From Ichthyophis bannanicus (Eukaryota; Chordata; Amphibia; Gymnophiona; Ichthyophiidae): a DNA stretch of 64,000 nucleotides. The stretch is taken from NCBI GenBank assembly GCA_033557465.1, contig CM066033.1, forward strand, positions 1,303,829,519-1,303,893,518, written 5' to 3'. The position numbers and the translations under genes are program-made. Positions 1 through 10,047 of this stretch are shown piece after piece; position 1 is the first letter of the stretch, and every line of letters starts with the position of its first letter. The notes beneath the pieces are model-generated. The model worked only from the letters and a program-made list of their open reading frames with translations. It was not told the DNA's origin and searched no databases.

Positions 1-714
1 CGAATCATTGGAACCGAGCCTTCGGTACCGCCGGGAGCCGGTACCAAGGCGAGGCGGTACCCAGTCCTCCCGACTGGAGAACGATTCCAGACTCAGCATC
101 GAAGGAAGCGAGGCTATCGATGCACGTCTGGAGGGTACCGACGTCGGTGGTAGTATCGGTGCTGGTACCGATAATGGAAAGTCAATCTGGAGTGTATCCA
201 CCAGTCCCGAAGGCACCGAGGACGCCAGATGACCATCCCTGGTGAGGAGTGTTTCATCCAACACCAGTGCCGATGTCGGGGTATCGGTACCGCTCGAAGC
301 GGATGCCACCACCGGACACGGCTCAGGTATGTTCTGTGAGGGGTGAACCCCAGGAACAACCTGAAACCCCTTATACGCTTTGGAGACCGAAGACTCCCGC
401 CAGGGTTTTGAAGCCAGTGGGCCCTCGAGGGCAAGGTCGGAGCCGTCTACATGCTGTGCATGAGACCTACCACTCGAGGGCTGGCTAGTCTTAACAGACT
501 GTTTGTGGGTTACCTGATCCTGTGTAGAAGAAGGGGACGGTGCCCCGAAGCTGGAGGTAAACCGTGTATCGAGGGAACCTCGATATTGAAGACCTCTTCT
601 CACCAAACTGTTGTCAGGACCCAAGCAGGTTAGACAGCGACTTCGAGGGTCTAAAAATAAAGTTGTACCGCCACAGTTTGAACATTTCTTAGAGAAAGTG
701 GTTGGCGGTTCCAT
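1..714 (-). pseudogene. DIRS-1 gag (N-terminal part, running off the window)
   Basis: The likely start is the ATG at 714-712. The reading begins MEPPTTFSKKC and keeps the CxxC...CLTCLGPD pattern seen at the N-terminus of every DIRS gag here (compare KKCTKC...CLKCLGPDH in DIRS-4). This is probably a zinc-binding nucleocapsid-like domain. Downstream the sequence is low complexity and rich in GGTACC. No single long frame covers the region, so I treat it as a decayed gag. The zinc role is inferred from residue spacing. Confidence 0.6.
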
Positions 715-1093
715 GAAGGAAAAAGAAGAGGCCTAAAAGGCCTAAGACACCGTGAGACACTATGAAGAAAAAATATTCCTTGAACAAGGAAGATTTTACA
801 AGAAAAGAAAAGAAAACACTGGCGGTACCGGTGGCATCGGTAGACAGCCGCAACCACAAGAAAACTAAAGAAAAAACAAGAATTTTCTGCGGTGACAGGA
901 GGACGTTCTGCCGGCTCCGCGGAAAAACAAAAACTGAGGAGAGGCAGTTGGGAAAGGCGGGAAGGCAGCACGCAGGCGTGGTGGGATGCTTCCAAAAGCT
1001 CTTTGATTGGACGCTGGGAAGCGTTCCTGCGCAGACTCTGTCAGTACCGACGTACCCATATGTGAAGACTCATTCCTGCTTGTTCCTGGAGAT
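1..1093 (-). mobile_element. DIRS-1: right (5') end of a subfamily A DIRS retrotransposon, partial
   Basis: The gag part and right ITR of a DIRS-type element whose pol and recombinase lie left of the window. The right end, about 930-1093, matches in inverted orientation the left ITR of DIRS-3 (9563 onward): TTCCTGCTTGTTCCTGGAGAT terminus, CATATGTGAAGACT block and the paired purine/pyrimidine blocks inward of it. GGTACC-rich gag sequence assigns it to subfamily A. It abuts DIRS-2 with no spacer. Confidence 0.85.
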
Positions 1094-1256
1094 CAGGTGT
1101 TCTCCGGGGACAGCAGGAATCAATCCTCACATATGGGTGACGTCGGCGCCGACAGAGCCCTCATGCGGAGCAAATCCCCAGCTTTCTAAGAAAGCCTTTG
1201 GGAATTGCATCACGCATGCGCGGTCTCCTTCCTGCCCAAGGGTGCTCAGTCAAATG
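1094..1256. repeat. DIRS-2 left inverted terminal repeat
   Basis: Inverted partner of 9398-9562. It starts at CAGGTGTTCTCCGG, so it lacks the outermost bases that the internal complementary region predicts. Confidence 0.8.
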
Positions 1257-1329
1257 ACATAGCTAAAAAGACGGCAAAAAGAACAAAAATATAATAGGAC
1301 TGCAACTCTAAAGGGAGGAGGGAGGGTCA

Positions 1330-1428
1330 TGAGGACTGATTCCTGCTGTCCCCAGAGAACACCTGTTATAGGTGAGTAACTACGCTTTCTCCGGGAACAA
1401 GCAGGAAGTCAGTCTTCACATATGGGAC
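1330..1428. repeat. DIRS-2 internal complementary region (ICR)
   Basis: The first half (GATTCCTGCTGTCCCCAGAG to GTGAGTAACTACGC) is the complement of a complete subfamily B left terminus. The second half (TTTCTCCGGGAACAAGCAGG onward) is the complement of the right terminus. In DIRS biology this segment templates completion of the circular cDNA. Read on the minus strand it gives the circle junction GGAGAAAG/CGTAGTTACTC. Confidence 0.85.
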
Positions 1429-1567
1429 TCCCCAGTTATAGGCTACCGAGAACACACAGCTGAAAAATAGGCTCCCTCTACGAGAGCCGCAAGCAGCCAC
1501 AATAGGAATCTAACAGAGAGTAGCACTCCGGTAGCCTGACACAGAAGGGTCGGAGGGCAGGAGTTGC

Positions 1568-2850
1568 CTAGACTTCGAAAAGGTTACGGAGTACAGCCTG
1601 GCCGAAAGCACTGTCCCGTTGGGACTCCCTATCCAGGCAGTAATGGGTTGCGAAAGTATGACCCGAAGACCAGGTGGCAGCCCAGCAGATGTCTGCCAGC
1701 GGAACAGAGCGGAAGCGAGCCACCGACGCCAACATAGCCCTGACGCGGTGGGCTGTAACACGACCCCGCAACGGAAGCTCAGCCGCCCTGTATGCCTAGG
1801 CAATAAAGTCCGCTACCCAGGTGGATAGCGTACGTCTGGAGACCATCCCCAACTTACTGGGGTCATAGGATACGAAGAGCTGAGAAGCCCTTCTATGGCC
1901 TTGCATACGCTGAATGTAGAAGACCAATGCCCTCTTACAGTCCAGGGTATGCAGAACTGTCTCTGCCCGACTGGCATGCGGCCTGGGAAAGAAGGTAGGT
2001 AGTACTACCTTCTGGTTGAGGTGGAATGAAGAGATCACTTTCAGAAGGAACTTGGGATGTGTGTGAAGCACCACCGGTTCCTACAGAACCTTCTTTAAGG
2101 CCTGTCGGACACCAGGGCCTGAAGCTCACTCTCTCGTCGAGCCGACGTGAGTGCCACCAAGAAAACTACCTTCCAAGAAAGGTAGCATAGATGGCAGGTT
2201 GCCATCGGCTCAAATGGCGGACGAGTAAGCTGCCCTAAGACCACATTCACATCTCACACGGTTTGCCGGAGGGCTTCAACAGAAGTTAAATGTTTTCTGT
2301 AATTAGTTCATGCAATATATTATGTTTTTTATTAAGGCGCAAGCCTTTTGTACATAGTTCACCAATGTTAGCTTATGTTTCATGTAAAAAGAACTGTAAT
2401 TATATCACTCTGTTCTTTATCGTTGGTTTGTAAACCGCACCTGATCCTTGGGAAAGTGCGGTATATAAGTGATTATTAAATAAAATAAAATAAATAAAGT
2501 AGGCCTCTCAGAAACCTGGACACCAAAGGATGTGCAGAAAGAAGCTTTCCTTCTACTGGGAAGTGGTGTGCAGCCAAGGCACTGAGATGAACTCTGACAG
2601 AGTTGGACTTAAGGCCCAAATCCGAAAGGCGGAGAAGATACTGTAGTACCACCGCAACCTGGCAGGAGAAAGGATTCACTTTCTGCTTTTTGCAACACAT
2701 CCCAAACCTACGCCACTTAAAGGCATAGGTCCGTCTAGTTCACTGCCTCCTTGAGGCCAGCAAAACATCTTCCACGTTTTTCGGAAACAGGAGTGGTGCG
2801 AGAACTACCCTTTCAGCAGCCATGCCATTAGGTTGAGGGAGCTGAGGTTG
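1568..2850 (-). pseudogene. DIRS-2 tyrosine recombinase, broken
   Basis: The C-terminus at 1771-1568 keeps the HxxR box as HRVR, the Trp of ATWSS and the HY nucleophile motif (THYCL), followed by the family-typical AFGQAVLRNLFEV end. The central part, 2074-1796, shows the conserved FHLNQ and HTLDCKRAL stretches in another frame. An L2 tail interrupts the N-terminal half at 2287-2496. Frame changes plus the insertion make it non-functional as one protein. Confidence 0.8.
2287..2496 (+). mobile_element. L2 3' tail inserted in the DIRS-2 recombinase gene
   Basis: About 210 bp ending in the L2-type hairpin (GTAAACCGCACCTG...GTGCGGTATATAAG) and (AAATAA)n. Comparison with DIRS-7 near 60900 shows continuous DIRS sequence on both sides. 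A 4-bp duplication, AAGT, flanks it at 2283-2286 and 2497-2500. It is 5'-truncated and non-coding. Confidence 0.8.
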
Positions 2851-3137
2851 GGGTGCAGGAGAGTGCCCCCCTCATGAGACAGTAGGTTCGGAGAGGACCC
2901 CAGGAGGATTGGGGCCTCCACTGCTAGTTGAAGTAGAAGCAGAAACTAGGGTTGTCTCTGGCATCTTGGAGTTAGCAGGATGACCGAGGCTTTGTCTTGG
3001 AGAATCTTAAACAGGGTTTTGGCCACCAGAGGTGTCGGAGGAAATGCATACAGGAGGCCCAGAGACCATGAGATGAGAAAGGCATCGGCAGCCACCCTAT
3101 TTGGATGTGGCTGCCTGGAGCAAAACCAGGACAACTG

Positions 3138-3201
3138 CTTTGACCCAGTGAAAAGCGGGATATAAATACAGTTAAATAAATAAATAAAAATAAATAAATA
3201 A
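3138..3201 (+). mobile_element. 64-bp L2 tail insertion in DIRS-2 pol
   Basis: CTTTGACCCAGTGAAAAGCG followed by GGGATATAAATACAG and (TAAA)n is only the L2 terminal hairpin and tail. It is flanked by AACTG at 3133-3137 and 3202-3206, absent as a repeat in DIRS-5 and DIRS-7. This is an extreme 5' truncation that keeps only the sequence the L2 reverse transcriptase needs to prime. Confidence 0.75.
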
Positions 3202-3790
3202 AACTGGTGATTGTGTGGGCTCGCAAACAAATCCAGTGTCGGCTGTCCCCAGGTCTGAAAAAGCCATTGAGCCATACTCGTGTCCAGCTGCCATTCGTGG
3301 GGCTGGAGAATCCTGCTTAGCCTGTCGGCTAAGTAATTTTCCTGGCCTGGCAGATAAACTGCTCTCAGATGTATGCCATGCCAGACTGCAAAGGAGCACA
3401 GGTCCAGAGTTTCCTGACACAGCAGGCTGGACCCCGTGCCTCCCTGCCTGTTCACACAGAACATCGCTACTTGGTTGTCTGTTTGAACCAAGACAGGCCG
3501 ATGAGCCAAAGTTTGACAGAAGGCTTGTAGAGCCAGGCGAACGGCACAAAGTTCCAGGAAATTGATCTGTTGTGTGCTCTCGTTTGGAGACCACACGACC
3601 TGAGTGCAAAGTCCCTGGCAATGGGCTCCCCAGCCCAGCAACGATGCATCCGTGGTTAGGATCCTCGTGTTTTGAGGAGCCTGGAAGGTCACCCCCGCCT
3701 CCAAGAGTTTTGGTTGAAGCCACCATTCCAAGGACTGTACCAGTCTTCTGGACACTTGGACTCTGTCTCAGAGTCCGCCTGTGACTTGTG

Positions 3791-3958
3791 TCCAATATTT
3801 CATACCTGGTGTATGCCGATGTACTGCTTTTCACACCATTCTCTATTGGCCAGCCTGACTTCTCGCCTCTAACGAAATGTTTTGATGCTGTCACTGACTG
3901 GCTCCACACGCAAAGCCTCAGAATCAATTTCAACAAGACAGATGTCCTATTCATCACC
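3791..3958 (+). mobile_element. Internal L2 RT fragment lacking both L2 ends
   Basis: These 168 bp match the RT-coding part of the L2 at about 5681-5850 with roughly six substitutions and one 3-nt deletion. They include the codons for VYADD, with the deletion inside that motif. There is no L2 3' tail. About 14 bp of DIRS sequence (compare 62150-62165 of DIRS-7) is missing at the insertion point. Confidence 0.8.
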
Positions 3959-4500
3959 TGAGGCACCACTGAGCTGTTCGCATGTGGAGGCGGGCATCTG
4001 GTGTCACATGGACTGTGGAGGCCATGTGGCCGAGGAGGCACAGGAAGTGTCTTGCTGATATTTGAGACCTGTGACTCACTTGACGTGCCAGAGCCAGGAG
4101 TTTCTGTGCCCTGTCTACTGGCAGGTAAGCCCTTGCCTGAAGGGTATCTAGTCTGGCCCCAATGAACTCTGGTTGTTGAGTGGGCACTAGGATAGACTTG
4201 GGGTAACTGATTACAAACCCTAGATGATGAAGCACCTGAATGGTGCAAGATGTGGCCTGTTGGACCTCCATGGCTGACGTGGTTCTGATGAGCCAGTCGT
4301 CTAGGTAGAGGAAGACAAAAACTCCTTGAATTCTGAGGAAGGCAACCAACACCGCCAGGCACTTTGTGAATACCCTGGGGGCGGAGGCCAGGCCAAAGGG
4401 AAGTACTCTGTACTGATAGTGGTTTCCCCCCACCACAAAGCGTAGATATTGTCTGTGGTCTGGATGAATTAGGATGTGTGTATACGCATCCTTCAGGTCT

Positions 4501-6480
4501 CAGCACGATGGTACTCCTCAGAAATACAGACTTCTCTACTCCTCCTCAGGAAGCTCGAAAGACGATGGCGACACTCACGGTCCTCTGATGACCAAGTAGC
4601 CTACACCTCCCACTTAAAAGTACACCGCGAAGCAGTCTCCAAGAAAATGAAAGAACACCACTCAGAACTCCTGTTGCGCTCCCTAAACAAATCTCATGAC
4701 CTCTTCAACATCGTAAAGACCCTGACGAAAGAACCTTCTCCCACCCAACCAAGCTTGCTACACCCTCAGGAATTCGCTGACCACCTACAGGCCAAAGCCA
4801 GCCAAACCAACACCGCCACTAACTCCACACCAGGTCACAAACCACGCCATCTAACGTCTCTGACCTCCTTCACGCCCCCTTCTGAGAGATGCATCAAGGA
4901 CATCATCATATGTGTAAGATGAACAGGCACTTATTATTGTTTCGCCGGTTCATACCATTGTTCTTTGTAAACTGCACCTGATCCATGGGAAAGTGTGGTA
5001 TATAAGTGTCTGTTAAAATAAATAAATCATCATATCCATCACCACCACCACAGCTCCCAACGACCCTTGCCCAGCATTCTGGATAAGGTCGCTGCGGGCA
5101 GAACTCAGCCCAATCCTATCCAAGATCATGGAACTATCCTTCTCAACAGGGGCATTCCCACTGACTCTAAAACAAACATCCATCCGGCCCCTTCTAAAGA
5201 ACAAGCTGAACCCCCAGAAGGCGGAATTCTATCGTCCAATCTCTAGCATCCCCCTGCTGGCCAAGATAATCGAGAAGGTCATTCAGCATCACATCGAGAC
5301 CACTGCTCCCCTCGACCCATGTCAGCACGACTTTAGAGAATCACATGGTGTCGAGACACTCCTCACCACTCTAATCAGTACCTTAATCACAGGGATTGAT
5401 AACATCAAACAAGGATATGCTCTAATCTTCATGGACATTGCCTCTGCGTTCGACTCAGTCAACCATGAACGGCTCCTTGCATGTCTTCAAGAGAAGGGAA
5501 TCCATGGTTCAGCCTTGAGTTGGTGCAAGTCTTACTTATCGGACAGATGGCAACAGGTACAATCTGACTCCAAGACCTCTGAGCCTTTTCAACAAAAGCA
5601 AGGTGTCTCGCAAGGCTCCTTGCTCTCGGCCCTCCTTTTCAACATATACATGCAGCCCATCTGCTCAATCATCCGTTCCTTCAATATTTCATGCCTGGTG
5701 TATGCCGATGATGTACTGCTTTTCACACCATTCTCTATTGACCAGTCTGACTTCTCACCTCTAACGAAATGTTTTGATGCTGTCACTGAGTGGCTCCACA
5801 CGCAAAGCCTCAGAATCAATTTCAACAAGACAGATGTCCTATTCATCACCAGAAATCAGTCCTTCATCCCTCCTGCTTCGATAAAGGTGAGAGACGTGGA
5901 GCCCCTGAGCAGGCCCACCATACGCTACTTGGGTATCACCCTAGACCAGCAGCTTGACATAAAATTACATATAAGCAACACCATCAAAGCAATCTATCAC
6001 AAGATACACATAATTCGGCACCTACGACCCCTACTGGAACCTGACGATTTCCGGACGATCTTTCAAGCACTTGTAAAACCCCACTTCAACTACACCAACG
6101 CCATCCTGCACGGTCTCCCAAAGTGCACACTGAACCCGCTACAACTAGCAATGCACACCACAGCCTGAATCCTGCATGGAGCCTCCAGAAGAGACCACAT
6201 AACTCCAATCCTCCAACACCTCCACTGGCTTCCGATCCACTGCAGGCTCACTTTCAAAGTACTACTGTTGACATTCAAAGCCGTAAACAAACTGTCCTCC
6301 ACCTCCTTCACGGACCTTGTCCACCCCACTCCTCTGAACAGATCCAGAAGGTCATTTGCTGCTAACACACTCGCAATACCCAATGCAATAACAAAATGCT
6401 CCCTTGCAACAAAGAACAGAACATTTGTGTTCTATGCACCTACATTCTGGAATGCCCTTCTAACCACTATCCCTAGCTAT
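4501..6480 (+). pseudogene. L2 ORF2 reverse transcriptase, split by a nested tail
   Basis: The frame before 4911 covers the linker ahead of RT (RRLERRW-like segment as LRKLERRWRHS). After the nested insertion the frame 5128-6168 has ISSIPLLAKIIEKV, the QHDFRESHGVETLL stretch, MDIASAFDSVNHE (catalytic Asp), GVSQGSLLSALLFNIYMQPI and YADDVLLF (catalytic Asp pair) near 5700-5723. The C-terminal part continues in another frame to the FWNALL motif near 6450. Broken by the nested insertion and a stop at 6168. Confidence 0.82.
4912..5025 (+). mobile_element. Nested L2 tail with 10-bp target duplication
   Basis: A 114-bp L2 3' end with hairpin GTAAACTGCACCTG...GTGTGGTATATAAG and an AAATAA tail. It is flanked by perfect ATCATCATAT copies at 4902-4911 and 5026-5035. 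Removing it joins the RT frame on both sides, so it is a later insertion by target-primed reverse transcription. Confidence 0.88.
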
Positions 6481-7351
6481 CACTGACCTTGCGCAATTCA
6501 GAAAGGCACTAAAGCACCATCTTTTCCTCTAACATTACTCCCACACCGGTGACATAACACAACCCAGCACACCTTCCCACCCATCATGACACCACCACCT
6601 CACACACATCATGTTGACGTAACCATATCCACCAATACAATATCTAAACCTGTATATAGTTGTAAGATCGTGTCATGTTGACACAGTTCTGCAACATAAT
6701 TGCTCAGTTTGTATATAGCTACCCCTGTTGAAACCCAAGTTGCAATACCTATTCATTGTAAAGTTTCAATGTATGTTTCAGCCTGCTTTGTACGCATTAA
6801 TGTTACTTGTAAACCGCACTGATTCAAAAGAGCGCGGTATAGAAAAGATTTAAATAAATAAATACATTTAAATAAATAAGGAGCATAGCCAGTCTCCCTA
6901 GTGGAGGTAAGGCAGCAATATTCCAAGGGAAAGCATCTTGAACGTCTCCCTCACCAAGAATTTGTTTAAGTTGCGCAGGTTGAGGATGGGTCTGAGGTTT
7001 CCTGTCCTTTTTGGTACCAGAAAGTACCTGGAATAGAAGCCCTTGCCCTGTAGGTGGAGGGGCACCGGTTCTACCGCCTGATCCTTGAGAAGACCTGCTA
7101 ACTCCTTCAGAAGAAGGTCCCGGTGAAGAGGAGACATCTGGGTCAAATGGAGTGATAGATAGCCTTGATGGACTATCTGTAGGACCCAGACGTCTGTGGT
7201 GATGGCTGGCCACCCGTGAGCATACAGGGCAAGCCTTCCTCCTGTGCACTGCCTGTCTCCTGTGGGTCAAAAGCCACTCCCAGCTGAGCCGGAGCCTGGG
7301 GGCTTTCTGCTTACGCGGGCCATGACCCTGTCCCTTGGCCTGCTGCCCCTG

Positions 7352-9155
7352 TTAGGGAGCCAGGGAGGCCTGAAATGGGGGGTAGCTTTGATAAACAGTA
7401 CCCTTCCTCAGGAAAAAGGGCTTCTTACCCGAGCCCTTCTTTTTAAAAGGGGCAAAGGTCTTCTTTGAGAGCCATGTCCTGGTCATGTACTCGGTCTCGA
7501 GCTCAGCAGCCTTTTTGGTCATGGGTTTGCTGAAGAGGTTCTCTCCCCGGCATGGGACATCAACCAACTTGTCCTGAACCCATTGCTCGAGGTCTGATGA
7601 CTGTAGCCATGCCTGGTGGCATGCACCGATGCCCGACACAGCTACCCGGGCCACCGTCTCGAACCTGTCATAGGCAGCTCGAGTCATGAACTTCGAGCAC
7701 TCACAGACTCCAGTGGACAGGCTCTTGAAGCGCTGCAAAGATCCCTCGGAGAGACCAGCCGAGAACCCGGCTATTTCCTTTGCCAAATCTCGCAGGTACA
7801 TGTCCATCTACAGCTGGGTATGCCTGGATCCGACATGTCAGCATAGAACCCTGGTAGCACTTCCTGCCGAGGGCGTCCAAGTTGCGGGCCTTTCTGCCAG
7901 GAGGCACCGAGGAGTGCATCTTCTGGCTCTTGAGCCGGTGCATGGCCGATTCCACAACCATGGAGTTGTGCGGCAGTTGTGCTTCGATACATCGTGTCGA
8001 TCCACCTGCTGATCACCAGCAACGGTGCAGACGCTGGCATCTCCCACATGTGGAGCATCAGTCGTTCCAGGATCAGAGGCACTGGTACAGTAAGGGCCTC
8101 ACGAGGGGGAAAGTCATACTGGAGGATCTCGAGCTCTTCGGCTCGAGGATCCTCCTGGGACTCCACAGGGAACACCAAAGCCTTTGACATGTCCCTTACA
8201 AAGTCCAAGAACCTAGTGTCCTCCGGGGGGGGGGGGGGGAGACGATCTTCTCCGAAGCTCGGACACCGGGGAACCGGACGGGACGTCCCTGTGCTGGCAG
8301 GTGTCCGGGGACTCTTCTTCCTCAGTCTCCCAGCCCGATGCGTCCGAAGAGGAATCGAGTGGCTCCGGCTTTGAGGGCTTCGGCTTTGACCGCCCCAACG
8401 CCGGTGGAACTGGCTGCGATGACCTCGGTCCCGAACAGGAGGTCGAGGGAGATCTCAGCCAAGAATCAACTCGAGTACGCATGGTCTCGAGGATCAGCTC
8501 GGCCTCCGGGGTCAACTTGGACGTCGGTGGCCCGGTGGTCGAGGTGGAAGGACCGGTGAGACCAACTATCAGCGTACACTCCTGTTCCATGAAGGCAGAC
8601 ATGCTATGCTCCAGGGCCACCATTCTGAGACCGAGCTCAAAAGGCTTCACAGCCACCGGGACACCGGTTCTCCTGGAGGAGAGTCCTCAACAAGGACAGT
8701 TGTTACCTGCCTCGGCTGCTCCGTATCCTATTGAGGAAGCTTTGCTGGACACTCCATCTCCGAGGATCCGGGCCGGCGTGCCGCAACCGGTCCTGGGAGG
8801 AACCAAGCCGTTCAGAGCCATCCAACGATGCCGCCTTTGAGGATTTTTTCTTCCTTTGATGTTCCTGCGAGGGAGACCCCCTCTCCAAGGAACCTCTACG
8901 ATGCTCGAGTTCAGAGTGTTCCTGAGACGTCGAGGACTCGGACGAGGTCCGGGCACGCAAAGGTACGGACTCAGCAAAAATCCTATCATGCTGCTGCTGG
9001 CGGCTTCTCAGGGTCTTCGAGGACATTTTCCTACACGGGCCACAGACCTTCGGGTCGTGGTCAGGCCCAAGGCACCGGAGACAGCAGTCATGTGTATCGG
9101 TGAGGACCATTAATTTTGTACACCGATCACATTTCTTAAACCTGCTGGCGGCCAT
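7352..9155 (-). pseudogene. DIRS-2 gag, frameshifted
   Basis: Starts at 9155 with MAASRFKKCDRC and keeps a CxxC...CLRCLGPDH...CGPC zinc-binding pattern in the first 45 residues. A Ser/Arg-rich middle follows, then the conserved gag body (FSAGLSEGSLQRFKSLSTG; RAAYDRFETVARVA; AWLQSSDLEQWVQDKL) near 7807-7500. At least three frames are needed. A run of 15 G at 8223-8237 lies next to one of the breaks. Confidence 0.8.
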
Positions 9156-9397
9156 CGGGGGACAAAGGGCCCCTGCGAAGTCGAAGACCCGGGCTGCCAG
9201 TGAAAAAGAAAAAGAGCGCGAACGCTAGTCACAAAGGACAAAAACCGAAAAAATCAGACCGGACTCGATACCGGTGTACCGAGCCGAAGGCGGGAAGGGG
9301 AACCGGTGTTGAACCGGTGGAAAATAATCTTTTAAGTATTTTAAACACTTTTTTCATGGCGACTACTGAACTACGTTTGAAGGGCTCCGCGGAAAAA

Positions 9398-9562
9398 AGG
9401 AGACTGAGCAAGATGGCACCCTTGGGTGGGAAGGGGACCGCGCATGCATGATGCAATTCCCAAAGGCTTTCTTAGAAAGCTAGGGATTTGCTCCACACGA
9501 GGGATCCGTTGGCGCCGACGTCACCCATATGTAAGGGCTGACTTCCTGCTTGTTCTCGGAGA
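9398..9562. repeat. DIRS-2 right inverted terminal repeat
   Basis: Inverted partner of 1094-1256; ends CTTGTTCTCGGAGA and abuts DIRS-3 directly. Confidence 0.82.
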
Positions 9563-9745
9563 AAGCACAGTTACTTACCTGTAACAGGTGATCTCTGGGA
9601 ACAGCAGGAATAACTCTTCACATATGGGTATCGTCGGTACCGACGGAGCCTGCGCGGGAACGCTCCCCAGCATCCAAAAGGAAAGCTTTTGGGAGCATCC
9701 CACAGCGCCTGGGCGCTGCCTTCCCGCCTTTCCTAACCGCCTCTC
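9563..9745. repeat. DIRS-3 left inverted terminal repeat
   Basis: Same sequence class as the left ITRs at 23267 and 49612 (CACAGTTACTTACCTGTAAC, then GGTATCGTCGGTACCGACGG). Its own right partner is absent. Confidence 0.8.
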
Positions 9746-9837
9746 TCCAGTTCGAGTTTTAAAGCTGAGACAAAGAGAGAGTGAGGAAAGGAAAGAAAGA
9801 TAGAGAGATACAACTCCTAGGGCAGGTGGGTGGGTTG

Positions 9838-9934
9838 TGAAGACTTATTCCTGCTGTTCCCAGAGATCACCTGTTATAGGTAAGTAACTGTGCTATCTCC
9901 AGGAACAAGCAGGAATGAGTCTTCACATATGGGG
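9838..9934. repeat. DIRS-3 internal complementary region
   Basis: Complement of the left terminus (TTCCTGCTGTTCCCAGAG to TAAGTAACTGTGCT) joined to the complement of a subfamily A right terminus (ATCTCCAGGAACAAGCAGG). Confidence 0.85.
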
Positions 9935-10047
9935 ACTCCCCAGCTAGAGATGCCTGGGAGATCACCCAGGTTGTGAGTCCCTGGGAAGGGCTCTACCTCC
10001 ACCCATGAATCTCAGGCATCCAGCCAGGGATGGAGGGTAGGAGTTGG

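Larger units (their letters stand above)
4501..6878 (+). mobile_element. L2-like LINE, 5'-truncated, inserted in DIRS-2 pol
   Basis: DIRS sequence ends at GCATCCTTCAGGTCT (4500) and resumes at AGGAGCATAGCC (6880). The uninterrupted form, CATCCTTTAGATCTAAGGAGC, is present in DIRS-7 at 62690-62714. The 3' end carries the hairpin GTAAACCGCACTG...GAGCGCGGTATAG and (AAATAA)n. The endonuclease is missing. No clear target duplication. Confidence 0.85.
2946..7270 (-). pseudogene. DIRS-2 pol (RT, RNase H, MT domain), interrupted
   Basis: Coding order runs 7270 to 2946. RT begins at about 7270-6898 (motif LVPKRTGxLRPILDLRNLNKFL), is cut by a 2.4-kb L2, and resumes at 4436 with HYQYRVLPFGLASAPRVF and the RT box YLDDWLI. 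RNase H follows at 3755 onward (TTDASLLGWGAH, LELCAVRLAL, QTDNQVAMF, LADRLSR). The Dam-like stretch starts DLFASPHN and ends YAFPPTPL near 3000. Three L2-derived insertions and several frame changes break it. Confidence 0.82.
1094..9562 (-). mobile_element. DIRS-2: near full-length subfamily B DIRS element with nested L2 insertions
   Basis: Left ITR 1094-1256 pairs with right ITR 9398-9562 as an inverted repeat (TGACGTCGGCGCCGAC and AAGCCTTTGGGAATTGCAT blocks are recognisable in both). In coding order on the minus strand it holds gag 9155-7352, RT to MT 7270-2946, YR about 2850-1568, and the ICR 1330-1428. The first roughly 20 bp of the left end, expected from the ICR to start GTAGTTACTCACC, are missing at the junction with DIRS-1. 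L2-derived insertions lie at 2287-2496, 3138-3201, 3791-3958 and 4501-6878. All frames are broken. Confidence 0.88.

Noticed and set aside
8301..8840. 179-codon plus-strand frame in DIRS-2
   Set aside because: It is the antisense of gag. The minus-strand reading matches gag of the other DIRS copies.
9560..9960. Long terminal repeats of an LTR retrotransposon
   Set aside because: The ends are inverted, not direct, repeats, and an internal complementary region and tyrosine recombinase are present. This is DIRS organisation; there is no integrase or protease.
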